62,280 bases of DNA from Betaproteobacteria bacterium (GTDB taxonomy: Bacteria; Pseudomonadota; Gammaproteobacteria; Burkholderiales; UBA6910), in the NCBI GenBank assembly GCA_016183615.1, contig JACPEG010000043.1, positions 1 to 62,280 of the forward strand, written 5' to 3'. The notes under the pieces are model-generated. The model was not told where the DNA came from. It worked only from the letters and a program-made list of their open reading frames with translations, and searched no databases. The position numbers and the translations under genes are program-made. This document shows positions 18,060-26,204 of the stretch, one piece after another. The first letter of the stretch is position 1. Each line of letters opens with the position of its first letter.

Positions 18060-18764
18060 ATGGATCTTGTCCACACTGTCGACCGCTATCCCCAACCCGG
18101 CGAAGCTTACCTCGAGCCCACCTGGTTCATGGATTACGAATCGCCGCGGGTGGCGGAATTCGTGGCCCGCGCAGTCGAGGGCGCGCGCTCGGCGAAGGAA
18201 ATGGTGGTGAAGCTCTACTATGCGGTGCGCGACGGCATCCGCTATGACCCGTTCCGGGTGAGTCTTAACCGCGAGCTGTACCGGGCCAGCAACGTACTGG
18301 AGGAGGGCCGCGCCTACTGCATCCCCAAGGCGGTGCTGTTTACCGCCGGCGCCCGGGCCTGCGGCATTCCCGCCGCGATCGGGCTGTCGGACGTGGTGAA
18401 CCACCTCACCTCGGAGAAGCTGGAGCGCATCATGGGCGGCAGCCGGCTGTTCATCGACCACGGCTACGCGCTGCTGCATATCGAAGGGCGCTGGGTGAAG
18501 GCCGCGCCCGCTTTCAACATCGAGCTGTGCGAGCGCTTCCACGTGCGGCCGACGGAGTTTGACGGCACCAGTCACGCCCTGTTTCAGGAATACGACGCCA
18601 AGGACCGGCGCCACATGGAATACGTGAACGATCACGGGGTGTGGTCGGACTTGCCCTTCGAGCGCATCGTCTCCGACTTCACTCGCAGCTACCCGCCGAG
18701 CTTCTACGATCCCTCCGGCGCCGAGCACCAGGTGCGCTTCGAGGACGAGCGGCCCCTCACCTGA
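18060..18764 (+). CDS. Transglutaminase-like cysteine peptidase-fold protein
   Basis: The 234-residue cytoplasmic protein starts at an ATG 14 bases after the preceding stop. It has the transglutaminase-core pattern: an early VVKLYYAVRDGIRYDPF segment, the candidate nucleophile Cys in EGRAYCIPKAVL, and the His strand HGYALLHIEGRWVKAAPAFN where the third residue of the triad would lie. Substrate and partners are unknown. Its position at the end of the ahcY-MetF-like set suggests co-transcription. Confidence 0.75.
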   Translation: MDLVHTVDRYPQPGEAYLEPTWFMDYESPRVAEFVARAVEGARSAKEMVVKLYYAVRDGIRYDPFRVSLNRELYRASNVLEEGRAYCIPKAVLFTAGARACGIPAAIGLSDVVNHLTSEKLERIMGGSRLFIDHGYALLHIEGRWVKAAPAFNIELCERFHVRPTEFDGTSHALFQEYDAKDRRHMEYVNDHGVWSDLPFERIVSDFTRSYPPSFYDPSGAEHQVRFEDERPLT

Positions 18765-18776
18765 GGGGCGGCGGAC

Positions 18777-18998
18777 TCAAGGGTTCGCATCTTTCCCCGG
18801 GAACGGCTGGACCGCGGCCGATTTCCGCTGCAAATCGTCGCGCGCCAGGAGCGCCCTCGCGGCCTCCTTGAGATTCTCGATCTCCTTCCTGCGCTGCTCG
18901 CGCATGAGGGCCAGATGCATCTCCAGGATGCGTTCGCACGCTTCAGGCGCGAGAGTGTCGATTCCGCTGCACAGCCTTTGAACCGGTTCGCCGCTCAT
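18777..18998 (-). CDS. Small hypothetical helical protein
   Basis: A 73-residue frame starts at ATG 18998 with an AGGG-rich stretch upstream. The predicted product (MSGEPVQRLCSGIDTL ... ERILEMHLALMREQ) is charged and largely helical, with one Cys. I do not recognise a family. Codon-position GC bias and the sensible start make it plausible. Residues in frame upstream to 19241 are Arg-rich and look non-coding. Confidence 0.4.
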   Translation of the reverse strand: MSGEPVQRLCSGIDTLAPEACERILEMHLALMREQRRKEIENLKEAARALLARDDLQRKSAAVQPFPGKDANP

Positions 18999-19156
18999 GA
19001 CCCATGCCCTCCCTCGGTTGCGGACCAGCGCTGCGGCCGGTCCTGTTCCCCGCCGCGCTGGCCGCCGCGCCCGGCGGCGGGAAGCGCACGCGGACCCATG
19101 AATCCCTCCGCTCCCTCCCAACATCTGACGCCCCTGACGGCGTTCGCGGGCGAGGC

Positions 19157-19624
19157 TCATCGGCGCGCCACCCGTCCGCGCGTCCCATCGTCGGTCAAGC
19201 GCCGATCGAAGGAGACGCGGCACTCGGGATTCGGATGGCACAGCACCGCCTCGGCGAGCTGCACTGAAAAGGCCATTTCGTAGGGATGGGTGTAGATGGG
19301 GATCTCGAGGAACTCCCCCTCGAAGGCTTCAGGAAAGCGCCGCACCACGCGGGTCGCTCCCGCCAGATCGCCGGCGGCCATTCGCTCCGAGAACAGCTGA
19401 TACAGATCGTCTGGGCCATCGGCGCCCAAGGCCGCCGACGGGGCGCTCTGAGACGCCACCCAGAAACACTTCAGCTTGTAGGACCCGTCGGCCTCATACC
19501 AGCAGTGCCACACCATCGGCTCCGGAGCGGGCCTGCCCTCCGGTCGCGCTTCCTCCGGGCTCCACAGCATCGCTCCGGCGATCCACAGCAGTGCCCCCAG
19601 GAAATTACCGATGCGCTGTCCCAT
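19157..19624 (-). CDS. Small exported protein of unknown function under tandem c-di-GMP riboswitches
   Basis: The 155-residue product starts at ATG 19624 with GGAGGGG six bases upstream. Residues 1-25 (MGQRIGNFLGALLWIAGAML) form a signal peptide or membrane anchor. The mature part has four Cys in two pairs (HCWYEADGSYKLKCFW and LCHPNPECRVSF), which suggests disulfides in the periplasm, and a helical middle (LYQLFSERMAAGDLAGATRV). No family is recognised. About 480 bases upstream on the same strand is a strong promoter followed by two c-di-GMP-I aptamers, so its expression is probably set by c-di-GMP. A role in surface behaviour is inference only. Confidence 0.7.
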   Translation of the reverse strand: MGQRIGNFLGALLWIAGAMLWSPEEARPEGRPAPEPMVWHCWYEADGSYKLKCFWVASQSAPSAALGADGPDDLYQLFSERMAAGDLAGATRVVRRFPEAFEGEFLEIPIYTHPYEMAFSVQLAEAVLCHPNPECRVSFDRRLTDDGTRGRVARR

Positions 19625-19741
19625 ACGCCCCTCCGATCCGGATTCGCGTTTCTGCAACGGCCGGTCGGACGGAAAGCGCTGGACATGGCGGGACGCGGGG
19701 AGGGAAGCCATACCCCGCCCGGGATGGAAAAGACAGAACCG

Positions 19742-19830
19742 CGCCCGGCAATCCCGCCGTCATAGAACCTCAGGTTCCGTAGACCGGTGACTTTGCGCCC
19801 CCGCCTTTCGGTCGGGTTTGCCCTTTTCGT
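19742..19830 (-). promoter_or_regulatory. c-di-GMP-I (GEMM-I) riboswitch aptamer, second (downstream) copy
   Basis: Read on the minus strand, the RNA begins AAAAGGGCAAACCCGACCG, has a CGAAAG GNRA-tetraloop, then GGGGGCGCAAAGTCACCGG, the P3-like hairpin GGAACCTGAGGTTC, and ends GGCGGGATTGCCGGGCG. This follows the Vc2 class I aptamer order closely. The base matching Vc2 G20 is G and that matching C92 is C, which favours c-di-GMP over cGAMP. It ends about 118 bases before the start of the exported-protein gene. Confidence 0.88.
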
Positions 19831-20004
19831 GCTGCGTGAGCCCTCACGGAGAGCCGCGTCAGGAACGCGGCGCCGTCCAGGCCCCGATAGTCTGTCGAGC
19901 AAGCGGCCGCGACCTTGCGACGACGGCACAGGCCGCGCGGCCAGAGGTTGCATGAAAGGGGATGAACGGAGCGCCCCGGCGAACGCCGGGGAAAAAGGAC
20001 TATC

Positions 20005-20092
20005 GCGTCCGGCAATCCCGCTGTCATAGGGCCCATGCCCCTTAGACCGGTAACTTTGCGCCCCCGCCTTTCGGTCGGGTTTGCCCTTTTCA
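20005..20092 (-). promoter_or_regulatory. c-di-GMP-I (GEMM-I) riboswitch aptamer, first (upstream) copy
   Basis: This is the promoter-proximal copy. It shares the AGGGCAAACCCGACCGAAAG start and the GGGGGCGCAAAG core with the second copy, but its internal hairpin is AGGGGCATGGGCCCT instead of GGAACCTGAGGTTC. The stem sequence changes while pairing is kept, which supports a real RNA fold. It ends GCGGGATTGCCGGACG. The predicted transcription start is about 4 bases before the aptamer, and about 175 bases separate the two copies. Confidence 0.88.
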
Positions 20093-20102
20093 GACGGCTG
20101 CG

Positions 20103-20131
20103 AATCTAGGCCCGGCCGGGCAGAATGTCAA
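20103..20131 (-). promoter_or_regulatory. Sigma-70-type promoter for the tandem riboswitch leader
   Basis: On the minus strand the -35 box is TTGACA (20126-20131) and the -10 box is TAGATT (20103-20108), with a spacer of exactly 17 bases. Transcription would start near 20096 and enter the first aptamer immediately. It lies 36 bases downstream of the EAL gene's stop, so the leader has its own promoter. Confidence 0.75.
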
Positions 20132-20166
20132 CAGGATTCCATTGCGCGACGCACCACGGCCGGTGA

Positions 20167-21708
20167 TCAGATCAGGGTCTCAAGGGGCTGGGGCCGGGAG
20201 AACAGGAAGCCCTGGGCATAGTCGATGCCGATCTGCCCGAGCCGGTCGAGGATGTCCTGGTTTTCCACGAACTCGGCGACGGTCTTCACGCCGATCACGC
20301 GGCTCACGCGGCTGATGGCCCCCACCTTGGCCAGCGCTACCGGATCGCGGGCGATGTTGACCACCAGGCCGCCGTCGATCTTGATGTACTGGACCGGAAG
20401 CTGCTTCAGCGCCTCGAAGGCCGCCGTGCCGGGGCTGAAGCCCGCAAGCGCCACCGGACACCCCAGCTCCCCCATGGCTTTCACCAGCCGCCGCGCGTCG
20501 GCGAGCGCGCGGCCCGCATCGTTCCAGTCGATCTCGAAGCCGAGGCCGTCGGCGGGAATCCGACGCGATGCGAGTTCCTGGCGCACCCATCCGGGAAATT
20601 CCCCGTCCGCCAGCGTCGCCCGCGACAGATTGACGCTGCATAGCGGATGGGCCCAGCCGGCGGAGGCCGCGCGCCGCCGGGCATAGAGATCCAGCACCTG
20701 CCGCACCACCCAGCGGTCGAGGGCGGGCATCAGGTTGTAGTGCTCCAGCACGGGAATGAATGCGCCGGGAGGGAGCATGGATTCCTCCTCCTCCCGCAGG
20801 CGCACCAGCAGCTCCAGCATCGGGCGCGGCGCCGCCAGCGGGCCCACCGGCCGGATTTCCTGGGCGTAGACCGCGAACTGGTTGGTCTCCAGCGCCCGCG
20901 AGACATACTCTGCGGGATTTTCCCAGTGGGTGAGCTCCTGGGCGATGGCGTCCGCGTAGACGGCGTCGGGGTTCTCGCCGTTGGGCTGCCTGATCTGCTG
21001 CGGCGCACCTTGGGAGGCGAGGTCTTCGCGCGCGGTGACGTCCACCGCCAGCAGGTAGAAGCCCGCCACGTTCGCCCCTTCCCCGAAGTGCGGGACATAG
21101 GTTTCGGCGTGCCGGAATACGCGGCCCTCGGCCGTGGTCAGGCTGCGCTCGGCTTCCACGCACTCTCCGGCCAGGGCCCGCCGCACCGGGTCCTCGGCCG
21201 CGGCATAAATCTTCCTGCCGAGGACTTCGCTCAGCAGATGACCGTCTATCCGGTGCGCCGGCAGATTGACCCACTCGCCGAATGCCTGATTGTGAAACCG
21301 GCAGCGCCGCTCGGCGTCGACGAACGCCAGGATGACGGGCATGTCCCGGTCCACCCATCGCAGCTTTTCCTCCGTCTCCCGCAGGGCCGTCTCCAGTCCC
21401 TGGCGCCGGGCCACCTCCTTCGCGAGATGGTCCCGGACCTGGGACAACTGGGACGTGCGACGCATGCTGCGCCACTCGGCCTTGGAGGCGCGGCTCGCCA
21501 GGGCCAGGAACGCGGAGAGCAGGATGCCCGAGAGGAAGGCGACCCATTGCCAATCCAGGGCGGTGAAGAAAATGACGAAGACCAGCGGCGCGCCGATGAA
21601 CATGGTGAGCGCCGCCGGCAGCAGGAGGCGAAACCAGCGCGCCGCGTTCAGTCGGCGGAACGCGGCGGACAGGCGACTGAAGCGGTCGCGTAGAAGCTTG
21701 GCAGCCAT
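20167..21708 (-). CDS. Membrane PAS-EAL protein with degenerate EAL active site
   Basis: The 513-residue protein has two N-terminal membrane helices (about 27-72), a coiled coil to about 115, a PAS domain (MPVILAFVDAERRCRFHNQAF), and a C-terminal EAL fold. Several catalytic features are altered: the EAL signature reads ELL (MLELLVRL) and the DDFGTG loop reads AGFSPG, so two metal-binding Asp are lost. Others remain: SVNLS, FEIDW, IKIDG, VAEFVEN and AQGFLF. I infer that it is a c-di-GMP-binding or protein-interaction module rather than an active phosphodiesterase. It sits upstream of the c-di-GMP riboswitch leader on the same strand. Confidence 0.85.
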   Translation of the reverse strand: MAAKLLRDRFSRLSAAFRRLNAARWFRLLLPAALTMFIGAPLVFVIFFTALDWQWVAFLSGILLSAFLALASRASKAEWRSMRRTSQLSQVRDHLAKEVARRQGLETALRETEEKLRWVDRDMPVILAFVDAERRCRFHNQAFGEWVNLPAHRIDGHLLSEVLGRKIYAAAEDPVRRALAGECVEAERSLTTAEGRVFRHAETYVPHFGEGANVAGFYLLAVDVTAREDLASQGAPQQIRQPNGENPDAVYADAIAQELTHWENPAEYVSRALETNQFAVYAQEIRPVGPLAAPRPMLELLVRLREEEESMLPPGAFIPVLEHYNLMPALDRWVVRQVLDLYARRRAASAGWAHPLCSVNLSRATLADGEFPGWVRQELASRRIPADGLGFEIDWNDAGRALADARRLVKAMGELGCPVALAGFSPGTAAFEALKQLPVQYIKIDGGLVVNIARDPVALAKVGAISRVSRVIGVKTVAEFVENQDILDRLGQIGIDYAQGFLFSRPQPLETLI

Positions 21709-21847
21709 CAGGTAGCGGTTTTTCGAATCCGCCGCCGCGACATCAGCGGGGGCGGCGGTTCCCCGGTTGGTCGTAGTGGCCGCACCGGAAATTACGGCGG
21801 GCGCGGAGGCCCGCCTCGCGGATTGGGATAGGCCGACACCATTGTAG

Positions 21848-21873
21848 CCGGCCCCGATGAACTCCGGGGCCGG
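21848..21873 (-). terminator. Strong hairpin downstream of the class V aminotransferase gene
   Basis: CCGGCCCCG and CGGGGCCGG are perfect 9-base arms around an 8-base loop, 16 bases after the aminotransferase stop. No U-tract follows, so it may end transcription weakly or protect the 3' end. On the minus strand it is followed by TACAAT, a possible -10 for the EAL gene. Confidence 0.4.
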
Positions 21874-21888
21874 GCAGCCCCGGGAGTC

Positions 21889-23124
21889 TCAGCCTGCCGC
21901 CACCCGGGGGGAGCGCAGCGGCGAGGGATTGGCCGCGTAGGCGTGGTAGGCGGCGGACTCGGCGGCGCCGAATTCCACCTTCACGCCCATGTCCGCGAGC
22001 ACCGTCTCCAGCGCGCACAGGCACAGCATCACGTTCTCCATCTTGCAGGAATAGCCCATGATGCCGAAGCGCCAGACCTTGCCGGCGAGGTCCCCCAGGC
22101 CGGCGCCGATCTCCAGGTCGTAGTCGTGCAGCAGCCGGCGCCGCACTTCCTTCTCGTCCACTCCGGGCAGCACGTGCACCGCGCTCATCTGGGGCAGGCG
22201 GGATTTTTCCTCCACCAGGAACCTGAGCCCGAAGGTCTCCAGCCCCGCCTTCAGGGCCTTGTAGTTGCGCTGGTGGCGGGCCCAGGCGGCCTCCAGCCCT
22301 TCCTCCTGCAGCATGAGCAGGGATTCGTGCAGGGCGTACAGGCTGTTGGTGGGGGCGGTGTGGTGGTAGGTGCGGGTGGTATTGCCCCAGTAGCCCAGCA
22401 GCAGCCCCAGGTCCATGAACCAGCTGTGCACCTTCTCCTTGCGCTTCTTCACCATGTCCACGATGCGCTCGGAAAACGTGATCGGGGAGAGCCCCGGGGC
22501 GCAGGACAGGCACTTCTGGCTCGCGGAATAGCAGGCGTCGACGCCCCACTCGTCAACCTTCAAGGGCGCGCCGCCGAGGGAAGTCACGGCGTCCACGATG
22601 GTCAGGCAATGATGGCGGTGGGCGATTTCCACCAGGGTCCTGGCGTCGGACATGACGCCGGTGGAGGTTTCGGCCTGGACAAAGGCGACGATTTTTGCGT
22701 CCCGGTGCTTCTTCAGCGTGTCTTCCAGCTTCTGGGGATCGACCGGGGTGCCCCAGGCGTCGTCCACCACCACCGGGACGCCCTGGCAGCGCTCCACGTT
22801 CTCGATCATGCGCCCGCCGAACACGCCGTTGCGGCACACGATCACCTTGTCGCCCGGGTTCACCATGTTGACGAAGCACATTTCCATGCCGACCGAGCCC
22901 GGGCCCGACACCGGGAAGGTGAGGGGATTGGCGGTCTGGAAGGCGTAGCGCAGCATGGACTTCAGCTCTTCCATCATCTCCACGAACACGGGGTCCAGGT
23001 AGCCGATGGTGGGCCGGGACAGCGCCGAGAGCACCCGCGGATGGATGTCGGAGGGGCCGGGCCCCATCAGGGTGCGCTGGGGCGGATAGAAGGTGGTGAT
23101 TTTCTTGCTGGGGCGGAATTTCAT
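21889..23124 (-). CDS. Class V aminotransferase (alanine/serine-glyoxylate aminotransferase family)
   Basis: The 411-residue PLP enzyme has MGPGPSDIHPRVLSALS at the N-terminus, SGPGSVGMEM, the PLP-ring Asp region TIVDAVTSLGG, and the Schiff-base Lys in SASQKCLSCAPGLS. The family transfers amino groups between alanine or serine and glyoxylate. With malate synthase also in this window, a role in glyoxylate handling is plausible, but substrate preference is unknown. Confidence 0.88.
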   Translation of the reverse strand: MKFRPSKKITTFYPPQRTLMGPGPSDIHPRVLSALSRPTIGYLDPVFVEMMEELKSMLRYAFQTANPLTFPVSGPGSVGMEMCFVNMVNPGDKVIVCRNGVFGGRMIENVERCQGVPVVVDDAWGTPVDPQKLEDTLKKHRDAKIVAFVQAETSTGVMSDARTLVEIAHRHHCLTIVDAVTSLGGAPLKVDEWGVDACYSASQKCLSCAPGLSPITFSERIVDMVKKRKEKVHSWFMDLGLLLGYWGNTTRTYHHTAPTNSLYALHESLLMLQEEGLEAAWARHQRNYKALKAGLETFGLRFLVEEKSRLPQMSAVHVLPGVDEKEVRRRLLHDYDLEIGAGLGDLAGKVWRFGIMGYSCKMENVMLCLCALETVLADMGVKVEFGAAESAAYHAYAANPSPLRSPRVAAG

Positions 23125-23209
23125 GATGGCAACCGTCGTTTGGGGCGCAGGGCGCGCCGAATCCGGCGGATTATATCAACCCCGGGGCATCCAAGGCACA
23201 TGACCCGGG

Positions 23210-23962
23210 TCAAAGGGTGACGGAGCGGCCCCCGTCCACCGCCAGGACCTGGCCCGTGACATAGGGGGCGTCCGCCACCAGAAACGCCACCGCCCGGGCG
23301 ATTTCTTCCGGCTCGCCGGTGCGCTTGAGGGGAATGCGCTGGATGATGGCGCGGCGGGTGTCCTCGTCGGCCCATTGGCTGTCCGCCGGCCAGACGATGG
23401 CCCCCGGTGCGACCGCGTTCACCCGAACCTCCGGGCTGAGTTCCCGCGCCAGGGACTTGGTGAGGCCCACCAGCCCGGCCTTGCCGACGCTGTACACCAG
23501 GTAGCTCTTCATGGGCCGCTCGGCATGGATGTCGGTGATGTTGACGATGCAGCCGCGGCGCTTTCGGAGCTCCGGGACCGCGGCCTGGCACAGGAACAGC
23601 GGCGCCTTGAGGTTGGTGCCGATGAGATCGGTCCACACTTCCTCGGTGATCTCCCCCACCGCGGTGGGAAAGAAGCTGGAGGCGTTGTTGATGAGCGCAT
23701 CGAGCCCGCCGAAGCGCCCGACGGTTTCCGCCACCAGCCGGGGCAGCGAGGGAATGTCCAGCAGGTTGGCCTGGGCGACCTCGGTCGAATCGGAGCGATC
23801 CTCGTTGAGTTCCGCCTGCAGGGCGAGGGCCTCGTCCCGGGAGCTGCGGTAGTGGATCATGATGTCGGCGCCCGCCCGGTGCAGCCGGCGGCAGATGGCC
23901 GCGCCGACGCGCTTGGCCCCGCCGGTGATGAGAATGACTTTTCCTTGGAGCGAGCTGTCCAC
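23210..23962 (-). CDS. Pteridine reductase-like short-chain dehydrogenase (FolM/PTR1-type)
   Basis: The 250-residue SDR has the NADPH-type glycine motif TGGAKRVGAAICRRL (Arg instead of the middle Gly is typical of pteridine reductases), NNASSF, and the catalytic Tyr-x3-Lys in YSVGKAG. The C-terminus ends VTGQVLAVDGGRSVTL. It likely reduces pterins such as dihydromonapterin or dihydrofolate, which would connect with the folate-dependent MetF-like enzyme. Precise substrate is inferred. Confidence 0.8.
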   Translation of the reverse strand: MDSSLQGKVILITGGAKRVGAAICRRLHRAGADIMIHYRSSRDEALALQAELNEDRSDSTEVAQANLLDIPSLPRLVAETVGRFGGLDALINNASSFFPTAVGEITEEVWTDLIGTNLKAPLFLCQAAVPELRKRRGCIVNITDIHAERPMKSYLVYSVGKAGLVGLTKSLARELSPEVRVNAVAPGAIVWPADSQWADEDTRRAIIQRIPLKRTGEPEEIARAVAFLVADAPYVTGQVLAVDGGRSVTL

Positions 23963-24006
23963 TACACTTCCGTTGAAAAACGCTTCACCAATCTACCACA
24001 GAGCCC

Positions 24007-25155
24007 ATGCCCCCACTACCCGCGCCGGAGCCGGACGCCCTCGAGCACAGCCGCGCGCTCGCCGAACTGATCTCCGGCGAGATTGCCGCCGAGGGCGGCT
24101 GGATTCCGTTTTCCCGCTACATGGAGCTGGCCCTCTACGCGCCGGGCTTCGGCTATTACGGCGCGGGGGCCCGCAAGTTCGGCCGCGGCGGCGACTTCGT
24201 CACCGCGCCGGAAATCTCGCTCCTGTTCGGCCGCACCCTGGGGCGCCAGGCGGCCGAGGTGCTGGCAAACGGCGGCGGCATCCTGGAACTGGGCGCGGGA
24301 ACCGGCCGGCTCGCGGCGGATCTGCTTGCGGAACTGGAACGCCTCGGGCACCTCCCCGCCCATTACCGCGTCCTGGAGGTGAGCCCGGACCTGCGGGAGC
24401 GGCAACGGGAAACCCTGTCCCGGCAGGTGCCCGGCCTGCTCGCGCGGGTGGAGTGGGTGGAGCACCTGCCCCAGAGCGTCGAGGGACTCATCATCGCCAA
24501 CGAGGTACTGGACGCCCTGCCGGTGCACCTGGTGGCGTGGCGCGGCGGGAAAATTTTCGAGCGGGGCGTCGTGCTCGGCGACGGCGCTTTCGCCTTCGAT
24601 GACCGGCCGCTGGCCGAAGGCGAACTGATGACGCTCGCCCGCGGACTCGATCCCGGACGCGATTATGTAAGCGAGCTCTGCCCCGCTGCCCGGGGACTGG
24701 TGAAAAGCCTCGCGGAGGTCCTTGCCCGCGGGGCGATCCTGTTCATCGATTACGGCTTCGGCCGCCGCGAGTATTATCACCCCCAGCGCAATCGCGGCAC
24801 CCTCATGTGCCACTATCGCCAGCAAGCCCACGACGACCCGTTCTTTGCGCCGGGCCTGCAGGACATCACGGCGCACGTGGACTTCAGCGCGGTGGCCGAA
24901 GCGGCAGTGGAGGCGGGCCTTTCGCTTCTCGGCTACACCACCCAGGCCCACTTTCTCATCAACTGCGGCATCACCGAGTTGCTGGCCCAGAGTCCCGTTG
25001 AGGATGCTTCCCGCTACCTGCCGCTTGCGGAGCAGGCCCACCGCCTGCTCTCGCCCGCGGAGATGGGCGAGCTATTCAAGGTAATGGCGCTGGGTCGGAA
25101 CGTTTTCGCGCCGCTTTTGGGGTTCACGCGCGGGGATTTCTCCCGCATGCTGTAA
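24007..25155 (+). CDS. SAM-dependent methyltransferase, MidA/NDUFAF7 family
   Basis: The 382-residue protein matches the COG1565 family: ISGEIAAEGGWIPFSRYMEL at the N-terminus, APGFGYYGAGARKFGRGGDF, and the SAM motif ILELGAGTGRLAADLL near 95-110, then FIDYGFGRREYYHPQRNRGT. The eukaryotic homologue methylates a complex I subunit; in bacteria the role is unproven. It is divergent from the pteridine reductase gene, starting 45 bases away. Confidence 0.88.
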   Translation: MPPLPAPEPDALEHSRALAELISGEIAAEGGWIPFSRYMELALYAPGFGYYGAGARKFGRGGDFVTAPEISLLFGRTLGRQAAEVLANGGGILELGAGTGRLAADLLAELERLGHLPAHYRVLEVSPDLRERQRETLSRQVPGLLARVEWVEHLPQSVEGLIIANEVLDALPVHLVAWRGGKIFERGVVLGDGAFAFDDRPLAEGELMTLARGLDPGRDYVSELCPAARGLVKSLAEVLARGAILFIDYGFGRREYYHPQRNRGTLMCHYRQQAHDDPFFAPGLQDITAHVDFSAVAEAAVEAGLSLLGYTTQAHFLINCGITELLAQSPVEDASRYLPLAEQAHRLLSPAEMGELFKVMALGRNVFAPLLGFTRGDFSRML

Positions 25156-25169
25156 AATCTTCGCCCATC

Positions 25170-26183
25170 ATGGCCTCCAGGCTCATGCGCACAGCGCTCG
25201 CGGCTGCGGTGCTGGCCGCCCTCGCCGGCGCCGGCGTCTTCCTCTATGACCGCCTGCGGCTCAGCGTCGCCGTTGCCAAGCCCGCGCGCGGCGCCGCGGT
25301 GGAGGCGGTCTATGCCACCGGCGTGGTGGAGCCGGTCAACTTCGCCAAGGTGGCGCCGGTCGCCACCGGCCGTATCAAGGACATCCTGGCCAAGGACGGG
25401 GACAAGGTGAGGCGCGGCGCGGTGCTGGCGAAGCTGGATGACCGGGAGGCCCGCGGCAACGTGGCGGCCCTCGCCGCGCAGCGCGATTTCCTGCGGCAGG
25501 AGCGCATCCGCCAGGAGGCGCTTTACAGGAAGGGGTTCATCAGCGGCCAGGCCCTGGAGCGGGTGGCGAGCGAGCTCAAGCAGGTGGAGGCCCAGATCGC
25601 GGCGGCCCAGAAGCCCCTGGCGGAAACCACGCTCACCTCTCCCATGGACGGCGTGGTGCTGCGCCAGGACGGCGAGCCGGGCGAGATGGTCAGCGCCGGG
25701 CAGGTGCTGTTCTGGGTGGGCCAGCCCCAGGAGCTGCGCATCACCGCCGACGTGGACGAGGAGGACATCCCGCGGGTGGTCCCGGGCCAGACGGCGCTGA
25801 TCAAGGCCGATGCGTTCCCGGATCAGGTGCTGAAGGGAACCGTGAAGGAAATCACGCCCAAGGGCGACCCGGTCAACAAGAACTACCGGGTGCGCATTGC
25901 CCTGCCCCGGGAAACGGTTCTCAAGACCGGGATGACCACCGAGGTGAACATCGTGGTGGCGGAGCGCCAGGGCGCGCTGCTGATTCCCTCCACCGCCCTG
26001 TCCAACGGCCACGTGTGGGTGGTGCGCGACGGCAAGGCCGAGCGCGTGGCCGTCAAGACCGGCACCATCGGCCACAAGCTCACCGAAGTGAAGGACGGCC
26101 TCGCCGATGACGCCATGGTGGTGGCGGCGCCGCCCGCGGGACTCAAGCCGGGCAAGCACGTGCGCGTCATCGACTCCCCGTAG
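25170..26183 (+). CDS. Periplasmic adaptor (HlyD/MacA-like) of a tripartite ABC efflux system
   Basis: The 337-residue membrane-fusion protein has an N-terminal anchor (LAALAGAGVFLYDRL), a barrel-sandwich hybrid domain (VAPVATGRIKDILAKDGDKV), an alpha-hairpin rich in Gln and Glu (about 95-150), and the second half SPMDGVVLRQDGEPGEMVSA. It bridges the inner-membrane ABC permease to an outer-membrane channel. The permease and ATPase genes follow at once. Confidence 0.88.
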   Translation: MASRLMRTALAAAVLAALAGAGVFLYDRLRLSVAVAKPARGAAVEAVYATGVVEPVNFAKVAPVATGRIKDILAKDGDKVRRGAVLAKLDDREARGNVAALAAQRDFLRQERIRQEALYRKGFISGQALERVASELKQVEAQIAAAQKPLAETTLTSPMDGVVLRQDGEPGEMVSAGQVLFWVGQPQELRITADVDEEDIPRVVPGQTALIKADAFPDQVLKGTVKEITPKGDPVNKNYRVRIALPRETVLKTGMTTEVNIVVAERQGALLIPSTALSNGHVWVVRDGKAERVAVKTGTIGHKLTEVKDGLADDAMVVAAPPAGLKPGKHVRVIDSP

Positions 26184-26204
26184 CGCCGCACAGGGGCCAT
26201 CGCC

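Noticed and set aside
17409..18764. 451-codon frame including the transglutaminase-like gene
   Set aside because: The N-terminal part is an Arg-rich wrong-frame reading of the MetF-like gene; the real start is ATG 18060.
19971..19996. CCCCGGCG/CGCCGGGG hairpin between the two c-di-GMP aptamers as a terminator
   Set aside because: The A/T run is on the 5' side for minus-strand transcription, so it does not form an intrinsic terminator for that transcript.
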